In this document: in pieces, positions 5,534 to 7,095 of the stretch | How the letters are laid out: every line of letters starts with the position of its first letter | How positions within the stretch are numbered: the stretch's first letter is position 1 | From: Dehalococcoidia bacterium | GTDB taxonomy: Bacteria > Chloroflexota > Dehalococcoidia > Dehalococcoidales > Fen-1064 | DNA length: 7,095 bases | Direction: 5' to 3' | Assembly: GCA_011192055.1 (NCBI GenBank) | Contig: DUES01000225.1 | Coordinates: 1-7,095, forward strand | Notes under the pieces: generated by a model | Databases searched by the model: none | The model's input: the letters and a program-made list of their open reading frames with translations, nothing else | Told to the model about the DNA's origin: nothing | Program-made: the position numbers and the translations under genes

Positions 5534-5551
5534 GTAATATTCTGATATTAC
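5534..5551. other. Third hairpin, just after the lyase-like gene's stop
   Basis: GTAATAT (5534-5540) and ATATTAC (5545-5551) form a perfect 7-bp stem with a TCTG loop, 11 bases past the minus-strand stop codon. It is AT-rich and weak alone. Confidence 0.4.
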
Positions 5552-5562
5552 GATATACGAAC

Positions 5563-6564
5563 CTAGTAGCCGGTGGGCTCTTTGGGAATCCGGCCGGTTG
5601 TTACGGACTGTGAGCGAAGTCGTTGACCCATGATGCGCTCGATTACCCGGCCAGTGTTAAGCACTTTGTCGACATCGAGACCATGCTCTATCCCCATCTC
5701 GTCCAGCATGACAACCAGGTCTTCGGTAACGACAAGGCCTGTCTGTGTCGGGTCATTATAGTAGTATGACCCCGTACCGGGAACAGGACAGTCATCGATG
5801 AAGTTGGCCGGCTGACCGCCGGTACCACCGAAGCTGCTTTCGATTCGCACTACGCCTGCCTGCATCGCTGCCAGGACATCGGCAAGACCCCAGCCGCGTG
5901 TCATGTGGTGGTGGAAAACGTGCTGTGAAGGGTCAGGCATCCGCTCCATCACCTCGGAAAAATACCCGTAGACACTGTCCGGCGTTGCCTGTCCATCATG
6001 GTCGGCGTGTTCAATGTCATCAGCCCCCATCTCCAGGAACCTCTCGGCAAATTCCCAACCGAGATTAATCGGCATGGGTCCCTTGATGGGGCAACCCCAG
6101 ATTGTGCTGACGCACCCGTTAAACTTCATCCCGTTTTCGTGTGTCAGCTTAATCCAGTCTCCCATTCTTTTCCAGTGCTCCTCATGGGTGAGGCCGGCAT
6201 TTCTCAGGTTGTGAGCTTCACTCGTCGATATCATGTTGAGAATACGGTCGGGGCCATACCCATCCTGTTTTGCCTTAACCGCCTCCTTAATACCCCTGTC
6301 AGTGATTGTGACGGCGGTTAATTCAACATTTTTCCGTGCCTCGGGGTCAATCCGCCTCATAACTTCATGGGCATCGCGGAACTGGGGTAACCGCTTCGGA
6401 TTGGCGAAATTGGTAGCCTCCATCCTGCGGAAGCCACAATCTATTGCCGCATGGATAACCCACAGTTTAGCATCGGTGGAGATAAACCTCTCATGGTGCT
6501 GTCCCCCTTCACGGGGAAAAAGCTCAGACAATTCTACCTTTTTGGGCAAGTTCATCTCTTTCAT
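5563..6564 (-). CDS. HMG-CoA-lyase-like protein (DRE-TIM metallolyase superfamily)
   Basis: A 333-residue TIM-barrel protein of the HMGL-like/pyruvate carboxyltransferase family. Collinear motifs with HMG-CoA lyase are REGGQ (18-22, for RDGLQ), MEATNFANPKRLPQ (48-61, containing the E72 equivalent E49), SEAHNLRNAGLT (115-126), GCPIKG (157-162), HHH (218-220, giving the HxH metal pair H218/H220), GGTGGQP (246-252) and TEDLVVML (280-287). Three changes matter. The metal-binding Asp of RDG is Glu19. The catalytic Cys of GGCP is Gln251. The loop that follows is about 17 residues longer than in human HMG-CoA lyase and carries its own Cys-Pro (C259-P260). A metal-dependent aldol or retro-aldol lyase on an acyl-CoA is likely, but HMG-CoA itself is uncertain. 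AAGGAGGA lies 10 bases before this ATG, favouring M1 over M4. It sits 43 bases downstream of the crotonase gene in one operon. Confidence 0.85.
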   Translation of the reverse strand: MKEMNLPKKVELSELFPREGGQHHERFISTDAKLWVIHAAIDCGFRRMEATNFANPKRLPQFRDAHEVMRRIDPEARKNVELTAVTITDRGIKEAVKAKQDGYGPDRILNMISTSEAHNLRNAGLTHEEHWKRMGDWIKLTHENGMKFNGCVSTIWGCPIKGPMPINLGWEFAERFLEMGADDIEHADHDGQATPDSVYGYFSEVMERMPDPSQHVFHHHMTRGWGLADVLAAMQAGVVRIESSFGGTGGQPANFIDDCPVPGTGSYYYNDPTQTGLVVTEDLVVMLDEMGIEHGLDVDKVLNTGRVIERIMGQRLRSQSVTTGRIPKEPTGY

Positions 6565-6607
6565 GGATATCTTTCCTCCTTGTCGCTACCCGGCAGTGAA
6601 ATTCCTG

Positions 6608-7095
6608 TCAGGATAACTTTCTCCACTTCGGTTGTCTTTTTTCCAGGAAAGCACGCTGACCTTCCATCCCGTCCTCGCTCACAGCGAGGATACTGGTTAT
6701 CTCCGCGCCATACCTCGTTGCCTGGGAGTATTCCATATTGAGCATATTATAGAAGGTCTTCTTGGCTACCTGAAGCGTTGCGGGACTTTTACCGGCAATC
6801 TTTTCGGCCAGTTCCATGGTTGCTTCTTCCAGTTTTTCAGGCGGTACAATCATGTTTACCAGTCCCATCCGTTCAGCCGTTGGGGCGTCTATCCTGTCAC
6901 CGGTCAGGATAAGTTCCAGGCATTTCTTAACACTTGCCGTGCTGTATCCCAGTGCAGGAACAACCACAGACGGGAACAGACCGACGTTTGCTTCAGGCAG
7001 TCCGAATACAGCATCTTCAGCGGCAACAACCAGGTCACACCATGCCGCGAGACCGGTACCCCCGGCCAGTGCAAAACCATTGACACCGGCGATGA
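6608..7095 (-). CDS. Enoyl-CoA hydratase/isomerase (crotonase) family protein, N-terminus cut by the window edge
   Basis: The frame is open from the window edge to the stop at 6608-6610, giving 162 residues (about 60% of a 255-265 residue crotonase). Near the edge it reads IAGVNGFALAGGTGLA, then WCDLVVAAEDAVFGLPEANVG, then LTGDRIDAPTAERMGLVN and a typical C-terminal helix. A GTG at 6967 is internal and not the true start. Of the two acids of classical enoyl-CoA hydratase, the one in GLPE (E164 of rat) is present. The one in GGGCELA (E144 of rat) is Gly here (GGTGLA). That pattern occurs in isomerase-like or otherwise specialised crotonases and in a subgroup with a GLFP/GLWP segment (here GLFPS). 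It is the first visible gene of the operon with the lyase-like gene; together they resemble a methylglutaconyl-CoA hydratase plus HMG-CoA lyase pair, which is inference. Confidence 0.9.
   Translation of the reverse strand, partial: IAGVNGFALAGGTGLAAWCDLVVAAEDAVFGLPEANVGLFPSVVVPALGYSTASVKKCLELILTGDRIDAPTAERMGLVNMIVPPEKLEEATMELAEKIAGKSPATLQVAKKTFYNMLNMEYSQATRYGAEITSILAVSEDGMEGQRAFLEKRQPKWRKLS

Noticed and set aside
5998..6741. Overlapping plus-strand open frames opposite the lyase-like and crotonase genes
   Set aside because: They are antisense to strongly supported genes, lack family features and have no ribosome sites; they are shadow frames.
6904..7086. Separate minus-strand 60-codon gene at the right edge
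   Set aside because: The crotonase frame is continuously open through this region and reads as a canonical crotonase core, so the other frame is a shadow and there is no frameshift.
1..7095. CRISPR arrays, insertion sequences, integrases or attachment sites
   Set aside because: No regularly spaced repeats, transposase motifs or terminal inverted repeats were seen on either strand.

Overview
The window looks like bacterial chromosome. Supporting signs are Shine-Dalgarno sites in front of most genes, a lipoprotein signal with a lipobox, hairpin terminators and short operons. There is no phage, IS, CRISPR, tRNA or rRNA signature. The gene set fits an anaerobic or organic-acid-metabolising bacterium: an ADP-forming acyl-CoA synthetase alpha subunit, a DUF169 protein, an acetate/succinate-type transporter, an HMG-CoA-lyase-like enzyme and a crotonase. 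A Chloroflexota (Dehalococcoidia-like) source is my guess from this mix and is not demonstrated by the sequence.

Layout. Positions 1-174 hold the 3' end of an unrecognised plus-strand gene. It runs tail to tail with a minus-strand YfcE/MJ0936-type metallophosphoesterase (183-674). A divergent intergenic region (675-902) follows, with a promoter candidate in each direction, a dyad over one -35 box and a foldable leader. It feeds a plus-strand operon (903-3406): NDP-forming acyl-CoA synthetase alpha-type protein, an overlapping 91-residue unknown protein, and a DUF169 gene broken by a frameshift near 2758. A 326-bp gap contains a good promoter followed by a strong hairpin (candidate small RNA or leader), then a dyad-bearing promoter for a SatP/YaaH-family transporter (3733-4293). 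A second copy of the dyad-region sequence starts at the base after the transporter stop codon. After a terminator comes a monocistronic DUF4382 lipoprotein with a Glu/Gln-rich insert (4630-5385). Three consecutive hairpins (5446-5551) separate it from a convergent minus-strand operon: a crotonase cut by the window edge (6608-7095), then an HMG-CoA-lyase-like protein (5563-6564).

How the genes may work together (inference). The synthetase alpha subunit and the transporter both point to short-chain organic acids and their CoA esters. The crotonase plus HMG-CoA-lyase-like pair resembles the last two steps of leucine/isovalerate breakdown (methylglutaconyl-CoA hydration, then HMG-CoA cleavage). 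However, both enzymes carry active-site changes, so another acyl-CoA substrate is quite possible.

I see no clearly novel multi-gene system. The points most worth a second look are the DUF169 frameshift, the altered lyase active-site loop, the promoter-plus-hairpin unit without a gene at 3444-3571, the repeated sequence flanking the transporter, and the excess of the word GGTACC (11 copies counted).
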